Of a stretch of DNA of 64,000 nt, positions 56,193 through 64,000 are shown in pieces; positions within the stretch are counted from its first letter, which is position 1, and every line of letters starts with the position of its first letter. This DNA is from Pseudocolwellia sp048296855. GTDB taxonomy: Bacteria > Pseudomonadota > Gammaproteobacteria > Enterobacterales > Alteromonadaceae. The stretch lies in the NCBI GenBank assembly GCA_048296855.1, contig CP182631.1. One strand, written 5' to 3'. The notes under the pieces were generated by a model, which made no database searches, had not been told where the DNA came from, and saw only the letters and a list, made by a program, of their open reading frames with translations. Made by a program: the position numbers and the translations under genes.

Positions 56193-57734
56193 ATGATGAC
56201 ATCTAATAAACCGATTGTTTGGACTATCTCTGGCAGCGATTGCTCTGGTGGCGCTGGAATAGCAGCTGATATTAAAACAGGTCATGCGCTTGGGGTTGAT
56301 GTTTGTCATTTAAGTACAGCGAATACGGTGCAAAACTCTCAAACTTTGCTGTCGGTTAATCCTGTCGATGTAGACATTTTAGCGCAACAAGCACAGTTAT
56401 TATTAAACGATAAAATGCCAAGTGTGATCAAAATAGGTTTGCTGGCGAATATTGAACAAGTTGCTTGGTTGGCCGATTTTTTGGCGACGTTAAAGCAACA
56501 TCATCATTCCATTAAAGTGGTGTACGATCCTGTTGGTCATGCTTCGGTAGGTGGTAAGTTTTCTAATTTATCTGTAGTGGAACTTGCACCCTTATTGAGC
56601 GTTATCGATGTTATAACGCCTAATAGTCAAGAAGCACAATGGTTAGCAGGTTTAAATAGCGACAACATAAAAAATTTAGCTGAACGCATTATTGGATTAG
56701 GTGTAAAATCGGTCATCATAAAAGGTGGGCATCCATTAACAAAGTGTGTACCTAATAATATTTCTTGTTTAGATTACTGCTTACATACCTTAACAGATGT
56801 CGACTTAAGTAAAATGAGTCAAGACAAAACCATAGAGTACGGTTTACGCTCAATTAAAGTTGATACTGATTATAGCCATGGTGGCGGTTGTAGTTTTGCG
56901 AGTGCATTCGCTGCTTTTGTTGCTCATGGTCATTTGGTACGAGATGCTTTTACTTTGGCTAAAGCTTTTATTAATAAAGGGTTAAGTAAAAACAAAGGTA
57001 AACATGATCACTACGGCGCTTTTGAACAAACCACTTGGCCGATTCAAAAAGAGTATTTTCCCGTAGTTTCAACAGATATTAATGACAAATACTGCGAACT
57101 TAGCGCATTTAAATCGTTAGGTTATACACGAAACAAACAAAAGTTAGGTTTATATCCGGTTATTGATTCACTTTATTGGTTAGAGCGTTTGTTGCCGCTG
57201 GGGTTACATATTGTTCAGCTACGCATAAAAAATAAAACTGAAGCCGAGTTAGATGCAATTATTGCTCAAGCGGTCGAATTAGCAAAAAACTATCCTGATA
57301 CTCGCTTATTTATTAACGATTACTGGCAGTTGGCAATAAAACATGGTGCTTATGGCGTACATATTGGTCAGGAAGATTTACAAACCACGCCGCTTGATCA
57401 AATACATAAAGCAGGTTTACGTTTAGGTATTAGCACCCATGGTTGTTACGAGTTTTTATTAGCACAACAGTTAAAGCCCTCGTACTTGGCGATTGGCGCT
57501 ATTTATCCAACTAAAACTAAAAACATGACAGGGCAAATTCAAGGCGTTGAAAACCTAGCTGATATTTTAGCGTTAAGCACTGATATTCCAGTTGTTGCGA
57601 TTGGTGGTATTAATCATGAAAGAGCGCCTGAAGTTTTAGCAACAGGCGTAGATAGTATTGCGGTGGTTACTGCTGTTACAGAAGCTGAAAGCCCTGAAAA
57701 TTCAGTAAGATTCTTTCAAAATCTATTAGCCTAA
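56193..57734 (+). CDS. thiDE: Bifunctional ThiD-ThiE: HMP kinase / thiamine-phosphate synthase
   Basis: A 513-residue fusion. ThiD (about 5-275; SGSDCSGGAGIAADIKTGHALG, later GGGCSFASAFAAF) phosphorylates HMP and HMP-phosphate. ThiE (about 310-513; GLYPVIDSLYW, LRIKNKTEAE, INDYWQLAIKHGAYGVHIGQEDL, GAIYPTKTK) joins HMP-PP and thiazole phosphate to thiamine phosphate. ATG 56193 is chosen; TTG 56178 is in frame. About 100 bases separate it from thiG, probably still one operon. Confidence 0.92.
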   Translation: MMTSNKPIVWTISGSDCSGGAGIAADIKTGHALGVDVCHLSTANTVQNSQTLLSVNPVDVDILAQQAQLLLNDKMPSVIKIGLLANIEQVAWLADFLATLKQHHHSIKVVYDPVGHASVGGKFSNLSVVELAPLLSVIDVITPNSQEAQWLAGLNSDNIKNLAERIIGLGVKSVIIKGGHPLTKCVPNNISCLDYCLHTLTDVDLSKMSQDKTIEYGLRSIKVDTDYSHGGGCSFASAFAAFVAHGHLVRDAFTLAKAFINKGLSKNKGKHDHYGAFEQTTWPIQKEYFPVVSTDINDKYCELSAFKSLGYTRNKQKLGLYPVIDSLYWLERLLPLGLHIVQLRIKNKTEAELDAIIAQAVELAKNYPDTRLFINDYWQLAIKHGAYGVHIGQEDLQTTPLDQIHKAGLRLGISTHGCYEFLLAQQLKPSYLAIGAIYPTKTKNMTGQIQGVENLADILALSTDIPVVAIGGINHERAPEVLATGVDSIAVVTAVTEAESPENSVRFFQNLLA

Positions 57735-57746
57735 TAGGATTTATTA

Positions 57747-58835
57747 TTAAGGAACTAACTGATAAATATTACCGCTAGCATAATCTGCTGTATATATTTC
57801 ACCTTTGGAATTTAGTGCGAAAGTTGAAAGGTTAATACCTGTGGCATCAAATAGTTTGATCGGAGTGGAAAAATCCGGAAATCTTGTCGCCCAAACACCA
57901 CCTAAAATAAAATCAGCATATATATAATGGTTGTGTAATTCAGGTATCAATTTGCCTGTATATACATAGCCGCCAGTAATCGATAGACCATCTTTATGTG
58001 TGTAAGTTACTTTAGGTAAAGTTAAACCTTTTTGGTTACAATCTTTTTCGGGTTTAAAGCATTCATCACCTTCCATTGTATTCCAGCCAAGGTTTTGTCC
58101 TTTTTCAACAACAGAAATTTCTTCAATTTTACTTTGGCCTACATCAGCAACAATTAATGTGTCGCCAGCAAATGAAAAGCGCCAAGGGTTTCTTAAGCCA
58201 TAAGCCCATATTTCTGGCCTAAAGTTAGCCGTTGCAATGAAGGGATTATCTGTAGGAACAGCATAAGGGACTTTGTCACTGGTATTAATATCAATACGTA
58301 ACATATTGCCGAGTAAGGTTTTAGTATTTTGACCATGCCCTTTTGGATCTCCGCCTGCGCCACCATCACCCATGCCAATATATAAAAAATTATCAGGCCC
58401 AAAAGCTAGTTGTCCGCCATTATGGTTTTGATAGGGCTGTTTAATTTCTAAAATAATTTTTTCGTTAGATAAACTATAATTTTCAGCGTTTTTGTTTAAA
58501 GTAAATCGAGAAACTCGAGTTCTACGTTCACCTTCTTTTGGAAAGTAGTTAATAAATAAAAAATTATTTTTTGTGTGATCGGGATGAAATGCTAGGCCTA
58601 ATAGCCCCATTTCAGTGTCACTTTTTACAGCGAACTCATGTACGGTATGTATTTTTTTAGTTAATAGATCCGTAAATATTAGTTTTCCTTTTTTTTCTGC
58701 TATTAATAATTCTATATTTGAATCAGGAAAAAATTTTACATCTGTAGGTTGCTCTATGCCTGTTATCACTTCTTTTAACTGTACTGCTTGGGTGTAAAAA
58801 GAGATAAATAAGACGATAAAAATACTGAGTTTCAT
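57747..58835 (-). CDS. PQQ-dependent sugar dehydrogenase family protein (Ylil/GSDH-like)
   Basis: A 362-residue exported beta-propeller of the soluble aldose/sorbosone dehydrogenase family. Signal peptide 1-17. Family signatures are GLAFHPDH (near 80), NHNGGQLAFGPDNFLYIGMGDGG (about 139-160; the His is catalytic in relatives), YGLRNPWRFSF and YADFILGG. It likely uses PQQ to oxidise a sugar in the periplasm; no PQQ synthesis genes are here. It converges with thiDE with only 12 bases between. Confidence 0.85.
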   Translation of the reverse strand: MKLSIFIVLFISFYTQAVQLKEVITGIEQPTDVKFFPDSNIELLIAEKKGKLIFTDLLTKKIHTVHEFAVKSDTEMGLLGLAFHPDHTKNNFLFINYFPKEGERRTRVSRFTLNKNAENYSLSNEKIILEIKQPYQNHNGGQLAFGPDNFLYIGMGDGGAGGDPKGHGQNTKTLLGNMLRIDINTSDKVPYAVPTDNPFIATANFRPEIWAYGLRNPWRFSFAGDTLIVADVGQSKIEEISVVEKGQNLGWNTMEGDECFKPEKDCNQKGLTLPKVTYTHKDGLSITGGYVYTGKLIPELHNHYIYADFILGGVWATRFPDFSTPIKLFDATGINLSTFALNSKGEIYTADYASGNIYQLVP

Positions 58836-58950
58836 TTTTATTTCTTTAACTGTATGTACGGTGATTTGATATTACAGATAAAAAAAACATAAATAAAATA
58901 TATATTGTTAATGTTCAACAAAAATGGTTTTTCATCATATTAAATTACTT

Positions 58951-59135
58951 AACCTCAACTCGGGTTAATGAATGTTAGATAATGAATTAAAATTATTATT
59001 TATCAAAACCTTAACCTGTACCGTTGTTTTCCTAAGTTATATTAGTCTCTCAACATTGATATTTTTGTGTATAACAAGGCGAATTTAGCATAAAAATAGC
59101 TTGTTGAGTAACTTTGCTTATCCCGAGCTGAGGTT
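58951..59135. mobile_element. Second MITE-like element (185 bp)
   Basis: AACCTCAACTCGGGTTAA at the left and the inverse of AACCTCAGCTCGGGATAA at the right give 18-bp terminal inverted repeats with two differences. ACTT directly flanks both ends (58947-58950, 59136-59139), a possible target duplication. The interior has no coding frame. It occupies most of the 320-base gap between the sugar dehydrogenase and chemotaxis genes. A possible solo end lies at 18381-18398. Confidence 0.65.
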
Positions 59136-59158
59136 ACTTATTATTAATTACATACAGC

Positions 59159-60694
59159 TTAGCGAAACGTGGAACTTAAGGCTTCTAAGGCGTTAGCATT
59201 TTCATTCACTTTAATACTGCTTTCGTTAACATTTTCTGCACTTTCTGTGTTTTGTTTTGAGATAATATCAATAGCATGGATGTTTTTATTAATTTCATTG
59301 GCTACAGCACTTTGTTCTTCAGCGGCGGTTGCTATTTGAGCGGTAATATTACTCACGTTATCAATCATAGATTTTATACTATTCATGCTTGATTTCGCTT
59401 CGTTCGTGTTTAACACACAGTTGTTGGCATCATCACGACTGACAAGCATTATATTACTCCATGAAGTTAATGTGCTTTGTAATTCAACTACTGAGTTACG
59501 AATATGCTCAGTGGCTGATTGGGTTCGACTAGCTAATGTTCTTACTTCGTCGGCAACAACAGCAAATCCTCTACCTTGCTCTCCTGCTCGCGCTGCTTCA
59601 ATAGCTGCGTTAAGAGCAAGTAAATTAGTTTGATCGGCTATACCTTCAATTTCATCCATTATTTTGGCTATATTGGCAGCATCTTGAGTTAAACTTTGCG
59701 CATTCGATGCAGCGTTTTCGACTTCTTGTGAAAGCTTACTAATTTTTATTTCGCTTTCATCAATCGTATTTATTGATTTATCACACTGTTCAACAATATC
59801 TACCACTTTATCATGCGCTTCAGCAGTACTCTTACTTACTTCATTTATTGTGGTACTCATTTGTGTAATGGCTGTAGCTAATTGATCAAGTTGATTATTT
59901 TCTTCAAGTAAACCATTTAATGTTTGTTCTGATGACTGAGAAAGTCCTGAAGCTAAACCGGTTAATACGGTGCCAGAGTCATGGCTGCGACCTAAAATAG
60001 TCCTCACTTTGGCATGTTGTAAAAGAGATGGGTAATTTAATAATGCGCCAATACCTTTACCTGCGAATAATAAGCGTGAAGGGCTGTCGTATTTTTCTTT
60101 AATATTTTTAACATGTTTGGGTAATACGAGCATTTCCTCAGTAAAAATAGCGATAAACAAAATAAAGCTAATAAGCTGAATGACTGCAGCTGAAACACTG
60201 TAATTTATACCTATAAACACGGTACTGAGTGTAATAAGTATTAAAGCGATAAGGCGTTTTAACGGAATGTTTATAGAGAATTCAACCGATATTTTTTTGT
60301 TATTTAATTTGTCGTACAATTTAGTCGCTGCAATTTTCTGTGCTTGACTAGGGCAGGTGCGTACAGACTGATAACCAATAATTGTATCGTTTTCATATAC
60401 AGGTGTAACGTAGGCGTCTACCCAGTAATAATCTTTTTTGTTTTTACAAAGGTTTTTTACCATGCCTCGCCATGAATCACCTCGCTTTAATTTCGCCCAT
60501 AAGTCTTCAAAGGCTGCTTTCGGCATTTCAGGATGGCGGACTATATTGTGATGCTGACCAATAAGCTCTTTGGGCGAATATCCCGATATTTGAGAAAAGT
60601 TGTCATTAACGTAGGTAATATCACCCTTTAAGTTAGTCATAGAAATTAATTGTTCTGATGATGCAAAGGTGACTTCATTGCCGAGTCCATTCAT
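59159..60694 (-). CDS. PAS-containing methyl-accepting chemotaxis protein (Aer-like)
   Basis: A 511-residue receptor. An N-terminal PAS domain (about 8-125; YVNDNFSQISGYSPKELIGQHHNIVRHPEMP) is of the Aer type, which binds FAD in redox receptors. Two close membrane helices (about 150-185) have almost no periplasmic loop. The signalling domain (about 240-511) carries the conserved hairpin IADQTNLLALNAAIEAARAGEQ, then GRGFAVVADEVRTLA. It likely mediates energy or redox taxis through CheA/CheW, which are not encoded here. Confidence 0.9.
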   Translation of the reverse strand: MNGLGNEVTFASSEQLISMTNLKGDITYVNDNFSQISGYSPKELIGQHHNIVRHPEMPKAAFEDLWAKLKRGDSWRGMVKNLCKNKKDYYWVDAYVTPVYENDTIIGYQSVRTCPSQAQKIAATKLYDKLNNKKISVEFSINIPLKRLIALILITLSTVFIGINYSVSAAVIQLISFILFIAIFTEEMLVLPKHVKNIKEKYDSPSRLLFAGKGIGALLNYPSLLQHAKVRTILGRSHDSGTVLTGLASGLSQSSEQTLNGLLEENNQLDQLATAITQMSTTINEVSKSTAEAHDKVVDIVEQCDKSINTIDESEIKISKLSQEVENAASNAQSLTQDAANIAKIMDEIEGIADQTNLLALNAAIEAARAGEQGRGFAVVADEVRTLASRTQSATEHIRNSVVELQSTLTSWSNIMLVSRDDANNCVLNTNEAKSSMNSIKSMIDNVSNITAQIATAAEEQSAVANEINKNIHAIDIISKQNTESAENVNESSIKVNENANALEALSSTFR

Positions 60695-60854
60695 AAAAAG
60701 GGATCCACGTTTTGTGATGTATAAGGTTATTTTCTTAATACATTAAAATTATAGGGTTATCGTATAATACTAGCAGTTTTAATGGGGGTAGTATAAAATT
60801 GGAAAAATTTTTTTAATAAAAACAGTATGGTTTTGTAAGATAAATTTTACTTAT

Positions 60855-60881
60855 AAAAAAACCACTATAAATAGTGGTTTT
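60855..60881 (-). terminator. Terminator after the cytochrome c4 gene
   Basis: AAAACCACTAT and ATAGTGGTTTT pair around two bases; on the minus strand the A-run at 60855-60860 reads as T. It lies 23 bases past the stop codon. Confidence 0.85.
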
Positions 60882-60903
60882 AATGTTGGTTGTGTTAGCT
60901 GTT

Positions 60904-61524
60904 TTACTTTAAAGAAGCAATATATTGCGTTAGTGCTTCAATATCAGCGTCTTCAAGTTTCATAGCAATATTGCGCATCATTTTTGCTTTGTCGTTTGCG
61001 CGTGTACCCGTACGGAATTTTTCAAGCTGAGATTTAATGTAAGCTGCACTTTGTTGGCCAATAACAGGGAAACCTGCTTTATCCATACCTTGACCTGTAG
61101 CACCATGACAAGCAACACAAGCAGTAATTCCACGAGAGGCATCACCACCTAAATAGAGTTTTTTGCCCTTTTCATTGGTTGTATCTGAACCAACAGCCAT
61201 TTTTTGTGAAGCAAAGTATGCACCTAAGTCTGCCATGTCTTGTTCTGATAGCGCCATTGTCATACCACCCATGATTGGATCTGCACGACCTTCTTTACCA
61301 CCCGACGACATACCTAATTTAAAATCAGCAAGTTGTTTAGCGATATAAGCTGCACTTTGTCCTGCTAATTTAGGGTATATGGCAACTGCTCCATTACCGT
61401 CTACGCCATGACATGCTGCACACATAGCTGACTTGCCTTTACCTGCGTCAGCGTCGCCTTCAATAGCTGATGCCGTGTTAAGTGCACCTAGTCCTAATAA
61501 TAGTGTCAAAAGTATTTTTTTCAT
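60904..61524 (-). CDS. Dihaem cytochrome c4
   Basis: A 206-residue periplasmic electron carrier. A signal peptide (ILLTLLLGLGALNTASA) is followed by two homologous cytochrome c domains. Haem sites are CAACHG (near 35) and CVACHG (near 136), with Met ligands expected in GMTMAL and MRNIAM. Cytochrome c4 usually delivers electrons to terminal oxidases. It stands alone with its own terminator. Confidence 0.93.
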   Translation of the reverse strand: MKKILLTLLLGLGALNTASAIEGDADAGKGKSAMCAACHGVDGNGAVAIYPKLAGQSAAYIAKQLADFKLGMSSGGKEGRADPIMGGMTMALSEQDMADLGAYFASQKMAVGSDTTNEKGKKLYLGGDASRGITACVACHGATGQGMDKAGFPVIGQQSAAYIKSQLEKFRTGTRANDKAKMMRNIAMKLEDADIEALTQYIASLK

Positions 61525-61654
61525 AAATGACTCTCTGTTTAACGCTAATAATTAGCGTGTCATGGGTTAAGTAATTCGATTGGTATCGCTAGATGAACGC
61601 ATTTTACACTAATTTAATGATTGTTAAATATATTACCTTGTATATTCAACAAAA

Positions 61655-62908
61655 TTAATAAAAATAGCGAGCGGCAAAGGCAAGTTGTCTTTCGGTTAAA
61701 TTTATTGGGTTGTTGGTATACATTCGCCCTGGGCGGTAGCTATCAATCCAGGTAAATTCAGTAGATAAAAACCAAGGTTTTGATAAGCGATAGGTGTAGT
61801 TTAAGGTAAATGCTTTACCGCGTTCGGTGTTGTTGTCGCCTATTGTTTTATCGTTATCTTTTATGTTGAATCGTTCTATACGTGAGGTGATTCTATGGGC
61901 TTTAATGCGTTTTGAAAGGGCAATATAACCATTAGTGTAATCGTTATTTACAACATCGGTTTTTAAAGGGCTTTGCATGAGTGTATCACCATGTAATAAT
62001 TGACTCGTTAGTACAATGCCTTGTGGTAATAACCACGTTAAATCAACATGAGTAAAGCGAGTTTTCCACGCATATTGACCATTGTCTACAATATAAGGTT
62101 TGCCGTTGTTGTTGTAATAGCCTGCAGAAATAGCGCCTTTGTTATGGAATTTAATTTCAGCTCGAACATGTCCTCCAACTCTATCGTCTAATTCTAAAAA
62201 AGGATCTGAGCTTGAGGCTTGTTCGTATAAGTCGTAGCCTTGCATTCTTGCTTTAAAGTATGGGAGTTGTATTTTTTCCGAGTAAAGGGTTTGCCGATTA
62301 CTGATGGTCCAGCCATGCCAAGAGAGCATGCTGCCTGCGGGGTCATTATTTACAAAAGCGCTTACGGTTAACGATAAATCGAATGGGTCTTTATTTATTC
62401 TTCCTAAACGGGTCAGGGTAATTTCGTTACCTAACACTCTAATTTCTTCACCTATCCATGTATTTAAGCTTGATGAGTTTAAGGTGTTTTTACTGGCCCA
62501 TGCGTATGCATTGTTTTCGAGAGATATTTTAGGATAAAACACGCCTAGTTTTGATTGCCACCGATAACCAGAAGCATTAGGTAAACCTGAATATTTAATA
62601 TAGCCTTCGGTTAAGCCTAGTTTAAATTTGCCATTGTTTTTATAGGCGTTAGCTACGGCATGAACACTTAAACCATTATCCCAGCTTAAGGCTATTTCGC
62701 CCCCCGCTTGTGCAAGAGAAAGGCTTTCTCCGTCATTTAATGCAAACTTTCCGTAACCACCTTGTGTATAACTGCTTGTTAAGGAATCGGTTGCTGTTGC
62801 TCTTAAGTCTAGTACCCCATGAAATGTACTTTCCATTTCATAAGCGCTTGCTTGGTTTAGTACCGCTAAGCTTAAGGTAAATAAAAGAGTAATAAAGTGT
62901 TGTTGCAC
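61655..62908 (-). CDS. Putative outer-membrane beta-barrel (porin-like) protein
   Basis: A 417-residue protein. GTG 62908 starts a signal peptide ending NQASA before YEM. The rest alternates hydrophobic and polar residues with frequent Gly, Asn and aromatic residues, and it ends ARYFY, an aromatic end that marks barrel proteins for BamA. I recognise no named family. Its start is 3 bases past the stop of the GGDEF-EAL gene, so the two are coupled, linking a c-di-GMP signal to an envelope protein. Confidence 0.7.
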   Translation of the reverse strand: MQQHFITLLFTLSLAVLNQASAYEMESTFHGVLDLRATATDSLTSSYTQGGYGKFALNDGESLSLAQAGGEIALSWDNGLSVHAVANAYKNNGKFKLGLTEGYIKYSGLPNASGYRWQSKLGVFYPKISLENNAYAWASKNTLNSSSLNTWIGEEIRVLGNEITLTRLGRINKDPFDLSLTVSAFVNNDPAGSMLSWHGWTISNRQTLYSEKIQLPYFKARMQGYDLYEQASSSDPFLELDDRVGGHVRAEIKFHNKGAISAGYYNNNGKPYIVDNGQYAWKTRFTHVDLTWLLPQGIVLTSQLLHGDTLMQSPLKTDVVNNDYTNGYIALSKRIKAHRITSRIERFNIKDNDKTIGDNNTERGKAFTLNYTYRLSKPWFLSTEFTWIDSYRPGRMYTNNPINLTERQLAFAARYFY

Positions 62909-62911
62909 GCG

Positions 62912-64000
62912 TTAGCCTTTTTCAACGCTCAATACGTCTTGTTTTTTCATCCAAGTAGTAAAGTCGTTTGTGGGTTTAGGTCTGCTAATAAAATAACCTT
63001 GTCCAAGTTCACAGCCTTGTTTTGCTAACCAGCGTAATGCGAAGTCGTCTTCAATTCCTTCTGATACTACAGATAGGCCCATGTTATGAGCTAATTCAAT
63101 GGTTGATCTTACAATAATTCGGTCGTCTTCATCTTCATGCAAATGTTGCACAAAAGACTTATCTATTTTTAATTCGTGTACAGGTAGCTGTTTTAACTGA
63201 GCTAACGATGAATAGCCTGTGCCGTAATCGTCTATCGATATTTTTATGCCAGCGTCTTTAAAACGTTGTAGTAGCATAATGGCAGATTCAGGATTATCAA
63301 CAACTGCGCTTTCGGTAACCTCTAAGGTAACTTTATTGGCAGGCACTTTATTTGCTGCAATGGTGTTGCAAATAAATTCGTAAAAATCAGACTCTTTTAA
63401 ATTTTCAGCTGAAATATTAACAGCCACGTTAATATCTATACCGTCTTCTCGCCAAATGGCTGATTGGCTAAGTGCTGTAGCAACAACCCAACGGGTTAGG
63501 CTGTTAATTTGACCTGTTTGTTCGGCAATATGAATAAAATTGTCTGGCGGTATCATGCCTAAGGTGGGGTGATACCAACGTACAAGGGCTTCAGCATGAG
63601 TAACAATATTGGTTTTTAAATCAAGCTTGGGTTGGTAATGCAATTCTAGTTGGTTGTCAGAAATAGCGTGTTTGAGGTCGTTAATTAGGTTCAGGCGTTC
63701 AACGCTATTTACATCTAACGACTTATCGTAACATTGGTAATTTTTATTGTTTTTTCTGGCATTTTGTAAGGCCGTGTCAGCCATTTGTAGTAGTGTTTTA
63801 TCTACGTTGCTGTGTTCAGGAAACGACGAAATACCAATACGTACTTGCAGTTGTAAGTTAATTCCACCGTAGTCGCAGTGAGCTTCTAATGCGGTGTTAA
63901 TATTTTTAACGAGTTCAGCAATTGAATGTTTATCTTGTTTTTCAAAAAGTAAAATAAATTCGTCGCCACCAAGGTGACACAATAGGGTGAATTGCGAGAG
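62912..64000 (-). CDS. GGDEF-EAL protein, N-terminus beyond window end
   Basis: The visible 362 residues begin in the GGDEF domain just before the motif LGGDEFILLF, continue to an EAL domain (EALVRWYHP, NISAEN, EVTESAV, DDYGTGYSSL, KIDKSF, EGIED, GYFISRP) and stop at 62912. All main EAL residues are present, so phosphodiesterase activity is likely; the GGDEF motif is intact. Any sensor domains lie beyond 64000. It is followed by the porin-like gene after 3 bases. Confidence 0.92.
   Translation of the reverse strand, partial: LSQFTLLCHLGGDEFILLFEKQDKHSIAELVKNINTALEAHCDYGGINLQLQVRIGISSFPEHSNVDKTLLQMADTALQNARKNNKNYQCYDKSLDVNSVERLNLINDLKHAISDNQLELHYQPKLDLKTNIVTHAEALVRWYHPTLGMIPPDNFIHIAEQTGQINSLTRWVVATALSQSAIWREDGIDINVAVNISAENLKESDFYEFICNTIAANKVPANKVTLEVTESAVVDNPESAIMLLQRFKDAGIKISIDDYGTGYSSLAQLKQLPVHELKIDKSFVQHLHEDEDDRIIVRSTIELAHNMGLSVVSEGIEDDFALRWLAKQGCELGQGYFISRPKPTNDFTTWMKKQDVLSVEKG

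Overview
This window is AT-rich chromosomal DNA from a marine gammaproteobacterium. The gene content (RsmJ, PrlC, Gor, OpgGH, SpeAB, RimK, PolA, ThiCOSG-ThiDE, FrmA-FghA, cytochrome c4), many c-di-GMP and two-component proteins, a PEP-CTERM protein and dispersed small repeats suggest Alteromonadales, probably a Colwelliaceae member (Colwellia or Thalassotalea type). That placement is inference from protein resemblance, not a measured phylogeny. I see no rRNA, tRNA, CRISPR array, prophage or intact transposase.

Layout. 0-4 kb: envelope genes (OmpA-like protein, a broken lapA-like gene carrying a small mobile element, a beta-barrel protein, a lipoprotein, an intact LapA-like protein). 4-8 kb: prlC, a DNA-3-methyladenine glycosylase I family gene and rsmJ on the minus strand. 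8-14.5 kb: a repeat cluster, a 1521-residue sensor with GGDEF and EAL domains, and gor. 14.6-18.3 kb: opgGH for periplasmic glucans. 18.9-22.9 kb: a divergent signalling locus with an ethylene-receptor-like membrane sensor, a histidine kinase, a receiver-kinase hybrid and a single-domain receiver. 23-28.8 kb: MlaC-like protein, MscS channel, speA-speB, a second MscS. 28.8-31.3 kb: rimK with two partner hydrolase genes. 31.4-37 kb: LysR regulator and small or membrane proteins. 37-40.1 kb: polA followed by a candidate small RNA. 40.5-47 kb: SPFH protein plus ribbon-helix-helix protein under a perfect palindrome, M16 peptidase lipoprotein, DUF4166, PEP-CTERM protein and an HTH-2TM regulator. 47.2-51.5 kb: M1 peptidase, frmA, fghA, hutD. 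51.6-57.7 kb: TPP riboswitch and thiamine genes. 57.7-64 kb: sugar dehydrogenase, chemotaxis receptor, cytochrome c4, a putative porin and a GGDEF-EAL protein cut by the window end.

The most interesting features are: (1) a family of non-autonomous elements with ends TACCCG...CGGGTA flanked by TA, one of which has split a lapA-like gene so cleanly that the ancestral reading frame can be rebuilt; (2) a free-standing ethylene-receptor-type transmembrane domain that keeps the Asp, Tyr, Cys and His positions of the plant copper/ethylene site, next to separate kinase and receiver genes; (3) a perfect 19-bp-arm palindrome just upstream of a stomatin-like gene whose downstream neighbour encodes a small ribbon-helix-helix protein; and (4) a promoter-to-terminator unit of about 90 nt downstream of polA, where Spot 42 RNA lies in other gammaproteobacteria.
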